Shown one piece after another: positions 1-10,405 of a stretch of DNA of 64,000 nucleotides; position 1 is the first letter of the stretch; each line of letters begins with the position of its first letter. The stretch lies in NCBI RefSeq assembly GCF_022682495.2, contig NC_071390.1, forward strand, positions 106,440,294 to 106,504,293, read 5' to 3'. The position numbers were made by a program, and so were the translations under genes. A model generated the notes under the pieces. That model ran no database searches. It had not been told where the DNA came from and saw nothing but the letters and a program-made list of their open reading frames with translations. Source of the DNA: Desmodus rotundus (taxonomy: Eukaryota; Chordata; Mammalia; Chiroptera; Phyllostomidae).

Positions 1-99
1 TTCCTTTCTGCTCAGAATGCCCCTCTTTCATTAGCCTTGTGTCTTCAGATCTCAGCAGCTTATACATGCCAGCAGCTTCCCTGTGTCTTCTCGTCCCAT

Positions 100-560
100 G
101 ACCCTCGTCTCACTGAATGATGTCTCTGTTCTCAAGGCCCTCACCCCAGCCAGAAGGTGAGAGTCACTGTGTATTTCTTCTCCATCTCAACTCCTGCGCC
201 CTGCTGACTATCGTGCCTTCTGAATTCTTCCTAAATGTCTTTGAAATCTCCCTGCCCATTTTCACTGCTATTGCAGTGCCTCACCTTTGTACAGGTGATC
301 TTATAACAGTCTGCAGGCTGTTCTCCCTGGTCCTGAGTCTTTGTGCTCACATACATCTTCACAAGGATGCTGGGAGGATAATTACAAAGTGAAAATCTAC
401 TCATGTTATTTTTTGCTTAAAATCTCACAGGGATGTCCACTACAAAATCAATAAAAAACCCACCACAAGGCACACAGGGCTTTTAGGATCTGGCCTGATG
501 AATTTCTCAGGCTTTTGCTACTCTGTGTGTTTACTCATTAGTTATTCGGCCTGTATTTCT
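100..560 (+). mobile_element. L2-like LINE fragment, sense
   Basis: The text resembles the old mammalian L2 LINE 3' region: a stretch recalling 'cttaaaat...cacagggatg' followed by 'aggatctggcctgatgaatt', which corresponds to the L2 segment ending in 'gatctggcccctgcc'. It is heavily diverged and carries no usable reading frame. The 91-codon open frame over part of it has no recognisable domain and I read it as chance. The boundaries are approximate. Confidence 0.5.
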
Positions 561-574
561 TAGAACACAATGTG

Positions 575-1140
575 ACATATTGAGAAAAATAAGACAGATA
601 CAGACCAAGCTTATCTAATATGAAAGACAAAAGTCAACATAACCTACTAAATTCAATTATAGGGAAGATGGGAACATATAGAGAGATGTTGATTTGCATC
701 AGATAAGTCTTCCTAGAGAAGCGACCACCATCCTCAGAAAGAGGAGTAGAAGGGAGAGATTGTGTGGTGGAAATTGTTCTGGATATAGGAACAGAATAAG
801 CAAAGGCCCGGATACCTGAAAAAGCTTGTGACCATCAAAAGTCAGCAAGAGCCTCGGCTGCTGAGGCCCAGGCTGTCTTCAGAATACAGAGAGGAGAGGT
901 AGGTAAGGTTCTATAATAGAAGCACCGACACCAGCCTTCTAGTCCATGCTGATGAGTTGGGTTGGATCCTTGAACAGGAGAAGCCTGTAAAGGGTTTGAG
1001 CCAGAGGGTGTGTGTTCTGATTCACCTTTAGCAAAATTAAATGACATGGGTGGACTGTGTAGTGAAAGAGGACAAGAGGGAAGCTGTGGCAAGGTGAGAT
1101 TCAGATAACCCAGTGTGGATGAAAAGAGGTAAGTAGACAT
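575..1140 (-). mobile_element. L2-like LINE fragment, antisense
   Basis: The plus strand carries the reverse of the L2 3' half: 'gcaaaggcccggatacctgaaaa', then 'taaagggtttgagccagaggg', then a purine-rich stretch. These match the order seen in antisense L2 copies (AAGGCCT...; AGGGTTTTAAGCAGGG...). Divergence is high, as expected of L2, and the frame is destroyed. It is a fossil with no inferred function. Confidence 0.5.
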
Positions 1141-1762
1141 GAGATAAACACCTCAGACCTGAAACTGGATGATGAAGAACAGAAGACCTGTTGACTGTAA
1201 TGTTCTGAGTCAAAATCCGCAGTCAGAATCCCTAACATCCAGTGCATTCCCTGGGTTCCCCAAACACACACAGCATGTCAACCGGGAGCTGAGCTAACAC
1301 CTCCACTCTGTCATGTAACCAGAGAGGGACTACCACGAGCTCTGTGCATAAATACTGTGAAAAATAAGCTAAAACAAATAAAGTGGACAGTGAGAATATA
1401 ACAAGCAAAAGGTGATGAGTTTCCAAGGAAAAACAAACAAATAACAAATCTAAATAAATGCAAGTCCATCACCTGAAATAAATTAGAGAGAAGTTGGAAT
1501 CACAGGGATGGGGATAAAACAGAGGGTTGAAGAAGAAGTCACGGTGAGTGAACAATCAGTGTTAACATGAACCAGAGGTAAAGTGTGTGCCTGTGCTACG
1601 GTGAGCAGCAGTTGGAGGTTAGCCCTCATGGGGCTGGATGACTGGTAGGAATACAGGATAATGGAAAGAAGAAACCAGGTGTTTGCAGGAAATGCTACTG
1701 CATTCACGACTGGGGAGCAAAGTCACACTTCCAGAAACATTTTAATTTTATCCACTTTTAAA
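1141..1762. other. Anonymous non-coding stretch
   Basis: No repeat family, RNA gene or coding exon is recognisable. Short antisense open frames over it lack domains or compositional bias. It may contain decayed repeats too old to identify by eye. Confidence 0.4.
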
Positions 1763-1830
1763 AAATGGGGAAGGGGGTGGTAAATGCAGACAACTGTAAT
1801 TGAACAACAATAAAATAATTTTAAAAAATT
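1763..1830 (+). mobile_element. Short L1 3' terminus
   Basis: A G-rich segment is followed by 'acaactgtaattgaacaac', AATAAAATAA and an A-rich end. This is the terminal motif of bat L1 3' UTRs and recurs at about 28400 and in the HAL1-like elements. Only the last ~70 bp of an insertion is present, so it is extremely 5'-truncated. Confidence 0.6.
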
Positions 1831-2487
1831 CAAATGGACTAAAATACACAGGAAGAATATGGGGTCGAGTCTCCTCAGACATAAAATGAGAGGGCTAAAG
1901 TATTTTTGCATAAAAATACCATTTATTAATTACAAACATATACTTCTGGGTATGGTCTTAAATTCGAAGAAGAAAAGATAGAATTAAAAAAGAAAAACCA
2001 AAATGGAGCGATGGAGATAAAAAGCTCTTATCCCTCTCTCACGAAACTATGAAATTCACTTGGAAATTATGACATAAAGAAGGTCATCGTGCCCCATGGA
2101 AGAAAGGGGAGGACACATTAACTTTCATTAGCGTGCCAATGAGAACACACTTACCTCAGGTTGGAAAAGCCAATTACCAAAAGTTGTTAGAGGGTGCCTT
2201 CACCTGTCTGTCAAGAGTTGAAGAGAATTGATTAGCCAAAGTGGTGAGCTGATGTTGTCAAAAATGACCAATTTTCAGGCCTGAACTCCTTTCAGAGGAA
2301 TTTTCACTCTCTATTTCTACATATCAAATATATGTGAAATGGAATGTTACCAGAAATGTTCCACCTCTCATTACTTGTCCTAGGAATGATGTAGCTTTGC
2401 AATGGTAGTGAAAGAGGAAATACTGGATTAGAGCTATAAGAAGGGATAGAGACTGAGACGTGTTCAGCATGCCCTTGGCCTCTACTA
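1831..2487. other. Anonymous non-coding stretch
   Basis: A-rich DNA with no confident repeat or gene. A few bases near 1865-1890 recall the MIR core ('cataaaatgagaggg'), but too little to call. Confidence 0.4.
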
Positions 2488-3011
2488 TAAGGTAGACCCT
2501 CCCTTATCTGAGCTTTGGCTTTATGTGGTTTCAGGTACCTGCAGTCAATTGCCATTGGAAAATAATAAATAAAAAATTTCAGAAATAAATGATTCATAAG
2601 TTTTAAATTGCACACTCTTCTGAGTAGGGTGATGAAATCTCTTGCCACCCACCCCTTCCCACCAGGGACGTGGATCATTCCTACCTGTGTCCACCATCTT
2701 CCACCATCCACACTTCTCACCCGTTAGTCACTAAGCAGCCATCTGGGCTGTGAGATCAACTGTGGCACCATCACGGGGGTGCCTGTGTTCAAGTGACCCT
2801 GTTTTCCTTAACCGTGCTACATTCATGTAACTTTTATTGCAGCATGCTTTTACGATCGTTCTATTTTATTACCAGTTATTGTTGTTAATCTCTTACTGGA
2901 CTCATTTATAAATTAAACTTTATTATAGGTATGTATGTATAGGAAAATATATAGTATGTGTAGCATGGGGATCTTGGAATGTACCCCTTACTGATAAGGG
3001 GTACGACTGTA
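2488..3011 (+). mobile_element. Tigger-type MITE (TcMar-Tigger DNA transposon)
   Basis: A non-autonomous pogo/Tigger element of about 520 bp. The left end reads 'ggtagaccctcccttatc' and the right end 'gataaggggtacgactgta', imperfect terminal inverted repeats typical of Tigger. TA dinucleotides sit at both edges, matching the family's TA target duplication. Inside, 'aaatttcagaaataaatgat' and 'ttataaattaaactttatta' match the conserved left and right subterminal regions. The transposase gene is absent. A second copy of the same family lies in the opposite orientation at 16329-16820. Confidence 0.75.
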
Positions 3012-3544
3012 GTTACAAGAGAATGTAAAATATCCGTCTATGTGGAGAACACAAAGATGCACACTCTGAAAGGCCCAATGTGGGGTGGAGAAGCCAGGGC
3101 TCCACCTAGAAACTGCACGTAGCCCACCACAGGTCCCCCGAAACTGCACAGGTCCCCTGAAACTGCGCACCTTTCTGCTTCTCCATTCATCTGAGTCACA
3201 AGAAGAAAGAGTGATGATAACCAGTTATTACTGAGCTCCTGCAATTTGTCTCAAAATGTTTATCTGCTTCACAATAGAAATAATAGAAAGGAAAAACACT
3301 AAAAATTAACATAAAAGATTTGCTGATAAGGGAAGAGAGAAAAGAGGTAAAAACCTTTAGGGAAAATGGATTTGTCTGTATGCATCTCATTTTATTATTT
3401 TAAGTATGGGAACATGTTCACATAGTACATAATTTAAAAAATCAAATTAAATCAAATAAAGGGAAAAGGCACCTAAGCAATATCTAAAACAATCCGAAAC
3501 AAACAGAAGCCAATTCATCAATTTCAAACTGGGGGTTTCATCGC
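3012..3544. other. Anonymous stretch with a short tandem duplication
   Basis: No repeat family is recognised. A 19-bp unit beginning 'cacaggtccc' occurs twice head to tail (3128-3146 and 3147-3165) with one mismatch, and a weaker partial copy lies just upstream. The rest is A-rich with no gene signal. Confidence 0.45.
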
Positions 3545-3775
3545 AAAGAGAAGAATCGCTTTGACTGAGCGGGGATGGCAGATGGACAAAAGAAGGGGAA
3601 GGGATTAGCCAAAGGACACGCATGCATAACCCACAGACACAGACACCAGTGTGGGAAGGAGGGAAAGGGTGACGGGGGCTGGGTGGAGAAGGGCAAAGGG
3701 CGGGCGGGAAATGGGGACATCTGTAATAGTGTCAACAATACAAATAAGGAAAAAATTAAAAGGCACATGTTCCCC
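3545..3775 (+). mobile_element. L1 3' UTR fragment
   Basis: A G-rich, purine-biased 3' UTR ends in 'aaatggggacatctgtaat', an AATA-rich tail and A-rich sequence, the same terminal motif as the other bat L1 tails here. Everything 5' of the 3' UTR is missing. Open frames crossing it on both strands arise from its G-rich composition and are not genes. Confidence 0.6.
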
Positions 3776-4315
3776 TCCCTCACGGCCAGAAAAGTGGCCA
3801 GGAGCAAAGATTGGGCAAACTTTGGTAATAAATAACATAAATGAAATAAATATAAATATAAATAAATATTATTTTTCATGACACACAAAAAGTAAATACA
3901 TAAAATAAAATGCAGTATTTTGACTGTGCATCCCTAGTGTTAGGAAAGCACAAAAAGAACCACAAAGAAATCACCGAGTGCATTCAGTGCCCTGGTCAGT
4001 AATAACAGTAGTAATGTTATTCTGAGACTAGTTCAAATGCTATTTGAAACTTTTAAAATAAACAAATAGTCAGTTACATCCATGCAATGAGAATGGAAGA
4101 TTTTCAAGTTAAGAGAAAAAAAGGTATATACAAAGTCAAAGAAATTAGATAAAAGCCTTCTTGTCTTCAGCTCGAGCTGGCTGAGCCTATAGGAGCTCGT
4201 GGCTATGGGCAGGTAGAAAGGAGGCAGGCTGCCAGCCATGCAGGGACCGCCCCTCTCAGGAGCAGGTTCAGGAACGGGCTCGGTCTTGGCGAGCCATTGC
4301 CGTGGGGAGAAGATC
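3776..4315. other. Anonymous non-coding stretch
   Basis: Mostly A+T rich. A short AAT-rich patch at about 3836-3875 may be a decayed A tail of the preceding L1 fragment. I see nothing else in it. Confidence 0.35.
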
Positions 4316-4317
4316 AG

Positions 4318-5205
4318 AAAAAGAAGTGTGATGAGTCTATGTTGATGATGTTTTTGCTCGCCAAATGCAGAACACTGACACCACCCAATGCTGGTGAGTG
4401 TGTGGAGCAACAGGGGCTCTCGTTCCTTGCTGGTGGGAATGCAAAATGGTGCAGCCACTTTGGAAGACAGCTTGGCAGCTCCTTACAAAGCTCAACATTC
4501 TCACCACAACTTCCAGCCATCATGCTCCTTGATATTGACCCAAAGGAGTTGAAAACATGTCTACACAAAAACCTGCACACGGATGCAGCTTTATTCACAA
4601 TTTCCAAAACTTAGAACCAGCCAAGATGTCCTTCAGAAGGTAAGCAGATAAATTACAGTACAACACATAATGGAATATTATTCAGTACACAAAGAAATGA
4701 TCTCTCAAGACATGAAAAGACATGAAGGAAACTTAAATGGATATTACTAAGTGAAAAAAGGCCTATCTGAAAATAGGCTTTTGCATACTGTTTGATTCCA
4801 ACTATATGCTATTCTGGAAAAAGCAAAACCATAGACACAGTAAAAGATCAGTGTTTGCCAGGTGTTAGTGAGAATAGAGGGATGAACAGGTGGAGCACAG
4901 GGATTTTCAGGGCTGTAGAACTGCTCTGTACGACACTGTAAATGGAGACATGTCATGTTACAATTGTTCAAACCCCCAGAACACACAACACAAGCATGAT
5001 CATAATGTGAACTATGGACTTTAGGTGCTCATGACCTGTCAATGTCTGTTCAACAATTGTGACAAACGTACCATCTGGTGAGGGTGTAGATAGTGGGGGA
5101 GGTTAAGCGTATATAGCGGCAGGAGTATATGGGGGAATATATACCGTGCCTTCAGTGTTGGTGTGAACCTAAAACTGCTCTGAAAAAATTAGTCTTACAA
5201 AATGT
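4318..5205 (+). mobile_element. Old L1 3' end (ORF2 C-terminus plus 3' UTR)
   Basis: The segment preserves the order of the L1 ORF2 C-terminal region: 'ggtgggaatgcaaaatggtg', then 'ggaatattattcagtacaca', then an old L1 3' UTR ('aactatggactttaggtgct') ending 'gtgaacctaaaactgctctg'. The frame is broken many times. The 3' UTR type is that of old mammalian L1 (L1M group), so it predates bats. Open frames on either strand are remnants or shadows. Confidence 0.75.
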
Positions 5206-6119
5206 TTGTGTTTACCACACAGGAGCCCCAGTAGGAGCTGATGGGCACAGTGTTTTGGGGTGGACTAGGCTTGGCTTGAGTTTTAGGGCTTCCAGGGGGC
5301 GGGTGGCTGAGCTTGGGAAAGCCACACCTGCTCAGTGCAGGGCGCGACCCCCCATGGGGCATGTCCTGGGGTGTGTCCTGCATGTGCCCCTGACTGCTTC
5401 TCGTTGAGAAAACGGTGGCGATGACAGCACACGTTCTGGGATGGGTGGTGAACTTTTCCTGCAAAGCTTTCATACAGACTAAGCACCTTGTTTTCTTCAG
5501 ATAAAAACAAACTGGATTTTCTATCTCAGAAAGAACTTTAGTGCATCAGGATAAAATGAAAGTTTCCTCTTTCCATCAAAAGGGCTTTCCATTTATCACA
5601 CAAAATGCAGAAAGGGAACATTTTTAAATTTGAAAAACTTAAACTTGCTCTTTTCACTTTCACAGATAAAAATCCATTATTTCCCAATAACATATTGGCT
5701 GGAGTGAAGTCAAACAAGACGTGATTGGAACTGAAAGCCATCCAGTTTTATTTTCTACCGCTTCTCTGATGCAAAGTGAAGCCTGGCTGTGTCCAGACGA
5801 TCATGCCAAGTAAAGACTGGGATCCATTGCAGCTCTGGAGGGCGAGCACAATACCCCCTTGTAGGAGATGTGAGTAGCACCAACAAATCAGACCACACAG
5901 TGCAGCTCAGAGCCACAGAACTAGTCGCCACACGGTCATCGGTGAACGGTCGCCTCCATAGAGGAGAGCTTGATTATTTGAACATATCATAGCATTGGTG
6001 ATGGTCGGGCTGCATTCGCAGCCTGATTTGTATTTTTACAGTATGTGACATTTGAAAGCTTGAGGTAATTTTCAGTATCTTATTAGGTGCTTGAAATTCA
6101 GTTTGTAGCATTTGCTTTG
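5206..6119. other. Anonymous non-coding stretch, locally G+C rich
   Basis: No family is recognised. Positions 5230-5400 are richer in G+C than the surroundings and contain overlapping open frames on both strands, but these have no domains, no codon bias and no plausible splice context. It ends at the target-site duplication of the HAL1-like element. Confidence 0.35.
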
Positions 6120-6510
6120 AACAGCAGCCTTTTCTTTTTTTTTTTTAATATACTTATAGATTATGCTATTACAGTTGTCCCATTACCCCCCCACTCCACT
6201 CCATCCTGCCCACCCCCCTCCCTCCCAAATTCCCCCCCCCATAGTTCATGTCCATGGGTCATACTTATAAGTTCTTTGGTTTCTACATTTCCTACACTAT
6301 TTTTACCCTCCCCCTGTCTATTTTCCACCTATCATCTATGCTACTTATTCTCTGTACCTTTACCCCCCTCTCCCCCTCCCACTCCCTTATTGACAACCCT
6401 TATGTTCTAGTTGTTTGCCTAGTTTGCTCTCGTTTTTGTTTTATGTGTGGTCGTTAATAACTGTGAGTTTGCTGTCATTTTTACTGTTCCTATTTTTGAT
6501 CTTCTTTTTC

Positions 6511-7206
6511 TTAGGTAACTCCCTTTAACATTTCATATAGTAAGGGCTTGGTGATGATGAACTTCATTAACTTGACCTTATCTGAGAAGCACTTTATCTT
6601 CCCTTCCATTCTAAATGATAGCTTTGCTGGATACAGTAATCTTGGATGTAGGTCCTTGCATTTAATCTTGGGTAATGTAATGATGATGTGCCTTGTTGTG
6701 TTCCTCCTTGGGTCCAGCTTCTTTGGGACTCTCTGAGCTTCCTGGACTTCCCAGAAGTCTATTTCCTTTGCCAGATCGGGGAAGTTCTCCATTATTTGTT
6801 CAAACAAGTTTTCAATTTTTTGTTCTTCCTCTTCTCCTTCTGGCACCCCTATAATTTGGATGTTGGAATGTTTCAAGGTGTCCTGGAGGTTCCTAAGCCT
6901 CTCCTCATTTTTCCAAGTTCTTGTTTCTTCATTCTTTTCTGGTTGGATGTTTGTTTCTTCCTTCTGGTCCATACCATTGATTTGAGTCCCAGTTTCCTTT
7001 GCATCACTATTGGTTCCCTGTACATTTTCCTTTGTTTCTCTTAGCATAGGCTTCATTTTTTCATCTGTTTTTCGAACAGATTCAACCAAGTCTGTGAGCA
7101 TATTGATAACCAGTGCTTTGAACTGTGCATCCGATAGGTTGGCTATCTCTTCCTCGCTTAGTTGTATTTTTTCTGGAGCTTTGAAGTGTTCTGTCATTTG
7201 GGCCAT
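6511..7206 (-). CDS. L1 ORF1p-like RNA-binding protein of HAL1 copy 1 (231 aa, internally deleted)
   Basis: The frame opens with MAQMTEHFKAPEK right after an A run and stays open for 231 codons. In order: a short N-terminal region (1-40), a charged helical, coiled-coil-like region (about 40-112), an RRM starting at the L1 ORF1 signature NIQIIGVPE (115-123), a basic RVPKK..RHIII segment (159-176), and the end of the C-terminal domain with LHPRLLYPAKLSFRMEG (186-202). Between residues about 182 and 183 some 47-48 residues found in the sister copies are missing in frame. Usual L1 ORF1p is about 340 aa with a longer coiled coil. ORF1p of this family trimerises and coats its RNA; with half of the C-terminal domain removed, RNA binding here is doubtful. 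The methionine chosen is the first in frame and is also present in copy 3. Confidence 0.75.
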   Translation of the reverse strand: MAQMTEHFKAPEKIQLSEEEIANLSDAQFKALVINMLTDLVESVRKTDEKMKPMLRETKENVQGTNSDAKETGTQINGMDQKEETNIQPEKNEETRTWKNEERLRNLQDTLKHSNIQIIGVPEGEEEEQKIENLFEQIMENFPDLAKEIDFWEVQEAQRVPKKLDPRRNTTRHIIITLPKIKCKDLHPRLLYPAKLSFRMEGKIKCFSDKVKLMKFIITKPLLYEMLKGVT

Positions 7207-7223
7207 TTTTTTTTTTTTTTTTT

Positions 7224-7967
7224 GTTGGTCTTGGCACCTCTGTTACTTTAAGGGGCGGAGCCTTAGGTGTTCACCGGTGCGGGGTAACGCTGGTCGCTGC
7301 GTTGTGACACTGTACGTGAGGGAGGGGCCGAGTGGGAGCAATGGCGCCCGCCTCACTCTCCACCGGATTTCAATCTTTCACTCCGATACCCACAATCAAA
7401 CTGGGCCACTCTGGTGCCGGTTCCCGAGTAAGTGGGCCTGTGCACACTCTAGGCCCCTATGGGTCTCTCCAACAACCTCTCCTGTGAGGCTGGGAGTCTC
7501 TCCTGCTGCCGCCCCAACCCCCAGGGGCGCTTTCAATCAGAGGTTTGAGGCTTTATTTCCCCGAGCTGGAGCCCTGGGTTGCGCGGTCCGCTTCGCTGCC
7601 CACCATTCTTCCGGTTTATCTGTGTGCGAATGTAGGGCCCCGGGGTGCTACCCACTGCTCTGCCTGCCCCACTCTCCGCCACTCTGAGTCCGGCCCTCTG
7701 GGTTTATCTGTGCAAATGTGGGACCGCAGGGTCTGCTAGTGCTCGGACTGCCTGCGCCATTTGTCCCACACTCCGCCAGTCTCAGTCCCGCCACAGCCAC
7801 TCGAGTCCTCTCCACCCCGGTGCCCGTCTCTGCCCCTCCTACCAGTCTGGATGAATGTTTATTTTCTATTTCCTTGGTGTCGGTCCCCCTTGCTATTCGA
7901 TTGTCTGTCAGTTCTGGTTGTGCGAGGAGGCGCAGTGTGTCTACCTACGCCGCCATCTTGGTTCCTC
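7224..7967 (-). promoter_or_regulatory. CpG-rich 5' UTR / internal promoter of HAL1 copy 1, with a YY1-like site
   Basis: The leader is strongly G+C and CpG rich compared with its surroundings, as expected of an L1-type internal RNA polymerase II promoter. The first bases of the element in its own sense read 'gaaccaagatggcggcg' or similar; the plus-strand form 'cgccgccatcttgg' lies at about 7949-7962. AAGATGGCGGC fits the YY1 consensus, and human L1 uses a YY1 site at the same distance from its start. The same position in copies 2 and 3 reads AAGATGGAGGC, which breaks the core. Promoter activity is inferred and not shown. Confidence 0.5.
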
Positions 7968-7982
7968 AACAGCAGCCTTTTC

Positions 7983-9060
7983 ATTTAGAAATATTGAGAT
8001 GAGTGGGCTTGGGAAGCAACAGACTCTCCAGAAAATTTCAAGAGTAATTGCCCACCAACTTCCATCAAAAAGAGCACAATCCTACAGGGTCAGTATGTCA
8101 TGTCACCTTGATAGTCATCAACAGGGACCCCCACACAGCTTGTTCTGTAACCTCTGAATGTTTTGGGGCACTAACCCTCCCAGAAGTAACCACACTGAGA
8201 GACTGTCCAGGAGCGCATAGCTCAGCTGTACTCTTCGGGGTGTGGCCTGCTTCCCAGTGGACGTAGTGCCCTTGAGATGTCCAGTTCACTAGCAAGGGGT
8301 TCCCTTTGGGAACCAGATGAAATCAGGTAAAACTCATGTCTCTGGAAGCAAAAAGAAAGCATCAGGACCCCTGGAAAAGTTTGCCTGCTCCAAGCAAAGC
8401 CTAATGGAAAGGTAAGAGTTACAGTACATGCCAGATTGCCAGAACTGGAACCTATCCTGGATACCCCATGAACACTGGAAAGAGAAAGAAATGCATAAGG
8501 CTGGTTCTTCAGAATAACGGACACCTACTGAACCTGGATTCTGCACCACCATAGCTGTGCTAACACACATGTGTACGCTCACACACCCCATCTGATCCTT
8601 CTTGTCCCCTGCAGGCTCTCTGGAGCTTTCGCACAGCCTTTGGCCTTGGCCAGGGAGGGGCAAAGAGAGGTTTTTCCGTTCCTTTGGGTTCTTTTCACTA
8701 CTATCTAATCTGCTAAGTGTATCAAACCCCACATTACTAGTAAATAGATTTTTCCGTCTCAAGTAAGATTTGCAATTTAATCATAATCTTTATCGATTAT
8801 ATAAATTATTGTGACCCACTGTAGAGATGCTAATGATAGAAGTTTTAGGCAGTCTGCTCACAGAGGCATTTGGGATAAATAGAAATATAGGAGCCTTGCT
8901 TATCAGGTCCCTCAAATAGATACAAATTGGAACAGAACCTAAATCCATCTTGAAAATTGGTAGCAGAGGAAATGGTATTTATTTTCTAACATAACCAAAG
9001 AGGTTTAGTTGTAGATTCTTGGCATGGCCCACCAATCTGAAAATCAAGAGCTGATAGCAG
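7983..9060. other. Anonymous non-coding stretch
   Basis: Unique-looking sequence with no confident repeat. Overlapping open frames of up to 142 codons on the minus strand (around 8222-8762) have no recognisable domain, and composition is ordinary. Confidence 0.4.
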
Positions 9061-9064
9061 AAAT

Positions 9065-9081
9065 ATGTGTGTGTGTGTGTA
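9065..9081. repeat. (GT)n microsatellite, short
   Basis: About eight GT units within 'atatgtgtgtgtgtgtgta'. Confidence 0.9.
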
Positions 9082-10345
9082 TTATATCCCTGTGGATTAT
9101 TTTTGTTTTTTGTGTTTGTTGTTATTGTTTTGCATATGGATAAAACTATAATAAGAAATAAATAATTTACTTAAATACCTTGAGCTTTGGAAATTCTGAT
9201 CAAATGAGGGTATATTTGGTCAAGCAAGGGAGTCATTGGGCAGAGATGTTGGCTGAGCTGGCCACATGAATGGCCAAGGTGGACACCTGTGTGATCAGAA
9301 CGGGAGATAAGCAGAATTTATCCCCATACAGGACGTCGTCAGCTTCTCCATTTCCCCACTGAACATCACATTCACATGCTTACATTGTCTGGTTAGAAGC
9401 TATCAGGCCAAGCTATTCCCCATGAATAAATTTTATTTATTTGTTCTTTTGAATGGAACCAATATAGTTTAAAAAAAAAAGAACTGTTTTGTCCAAAAGA
9501 ATATGCTACCTAAACACCCCATGGATTTTCACTCTGTGCCCTTTTGTACTCTGTATTTTGTATTTTGCACTTGCGTCTTGTGATCTGTATTTTGTTTCTT
9601 CCTTGGGCATAATTGTTAAACTACTTTGTCATTACATGTCTGTCATTATTTCTTTATAACTTTACCTGACTCAAATTGACTGAAAATGCTCCATAAGCTT
9701 GATACATATTTGGCAGGAGATATCAGGCTGAGTTTATAAGCATTTTAGGGCAACACTGAAAATATTTCATCCCCAAGAGAAGTGACACTCGTGACATAAA
9801 GAGAAACAATGACAAGAGTATGTGGATCAAATTAACAGGATACTTAACAAATAGGTACTTCATTTTGCGCTGTGACATGGGGATCTAACCTCATTGCTGT
9901 CCTAATGATCAATACCATCTGCTACAGCCAAATCGATCCTGACACAATCCTTGAGGTGTCTAAATCGTTAAGGTGGCCAAAATGACCAAATCAATGTAAT
10001 GACTCGTTGTGGTCTGCCTTTCTCTTTTAATATTTGGGTGCGACCTGTATCTATTTTACACTTGTTGCATATAGTGCAGAGTTTCTGGAAACATACACTG
10101 TGTTGTTCCAGAAACTGGAGCTCAGTTTAAATAGCACACCCATCCCCTCCACTCATCGCCCGCTCAGACCCTTCACCGTGACAAACACTGACACTCACAT
10201 TTACGAAGGCCTTGGTTTAAGGCTAAAAGCACTCAGGAAAAAATGTATTCCTGAACCTTGATTATTTTCTCAACATTCACAGGTGTTATGCTGAGGTCAA
10301 TGGCTACTTTAAATTTGGAGAAGATAGAAGAATACAGAGAACATG
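9082..10345. other. Anonymous A+T-rich stretch
   Basis: I recognise no family or gene. A T-rich degenerate repeat of 'ctgtattttg' occurs near 9548-9595. The 75-codon open frame at 10034-10261 lacks any recognisable feature. Confidence 0.4.
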
Positions 10346-10349
10346 AGGA

Positions 10350-10405
10350 AGGATGGAAGGAAGGAAGGAAGGGAGGGAGGGAGGAAGGGAAGGAAAGGAA
10401 GGAGA
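10350..10405. repeat. (GGAA)n/(GGGA)n polypurine tract
   Basis: An uninterrupted purine run on the plus strand, with GGAA units passing into GGGA and back. Simple repeat, presumably length-polymorphic. Confidence 0.9.

Larger units (their letters stand above)
6120..7982 (-). mobile_element. HAL1: HAL1-like half-L1 retrotransposon, copy 1, with target-site duplications
   Basis: This is a complete retrotransposon read on the minus strand. It is bounded by a perfect 15-bp target duplication 'aacagcagccttttc' (6120-6134 and 7968-7982), so the element itself is 6135-7967 (1,833 bp). Order in its own sense: a CpG-rich 5' UTR (7967-7224), an A run (7223-7207), ORF1 (7206-6511), a short G-rich L1-like 3' UTR and an A tail. 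ORF2, normally about 3.8 kb encoding endonuclease and reverse transcriptase, is entirely absent. Two more copies with the same order show this is a family trait and not a private deletion. The L1-ORF1-only design is known in mammals as HAL1; mobilisation must use L1 ORF2p in trans. Of the three copies this looks youngest: perfect TSD, intact frame, many CpGs. Confidence 0.85.

Noticed and set aside
3575..3888. Five overlapping open frames on both strands
   Set aside because: Product of the G-rich L1 3' UTR composition.
4033..4614. Overlapping 97-141 codon frames on both strands
   Set aside because: They cover an old L1 ORF2 C-terminus and show only broken remnants or its complement.
7010..7687. 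225-codon plus-strand open frame
   Set aside because: It is the antisense of ORF1 and leader of HAL1 copy 1; its Phe/Leu/Ser-rich text is the complement of a lysine/glutamate-rich coding strand.
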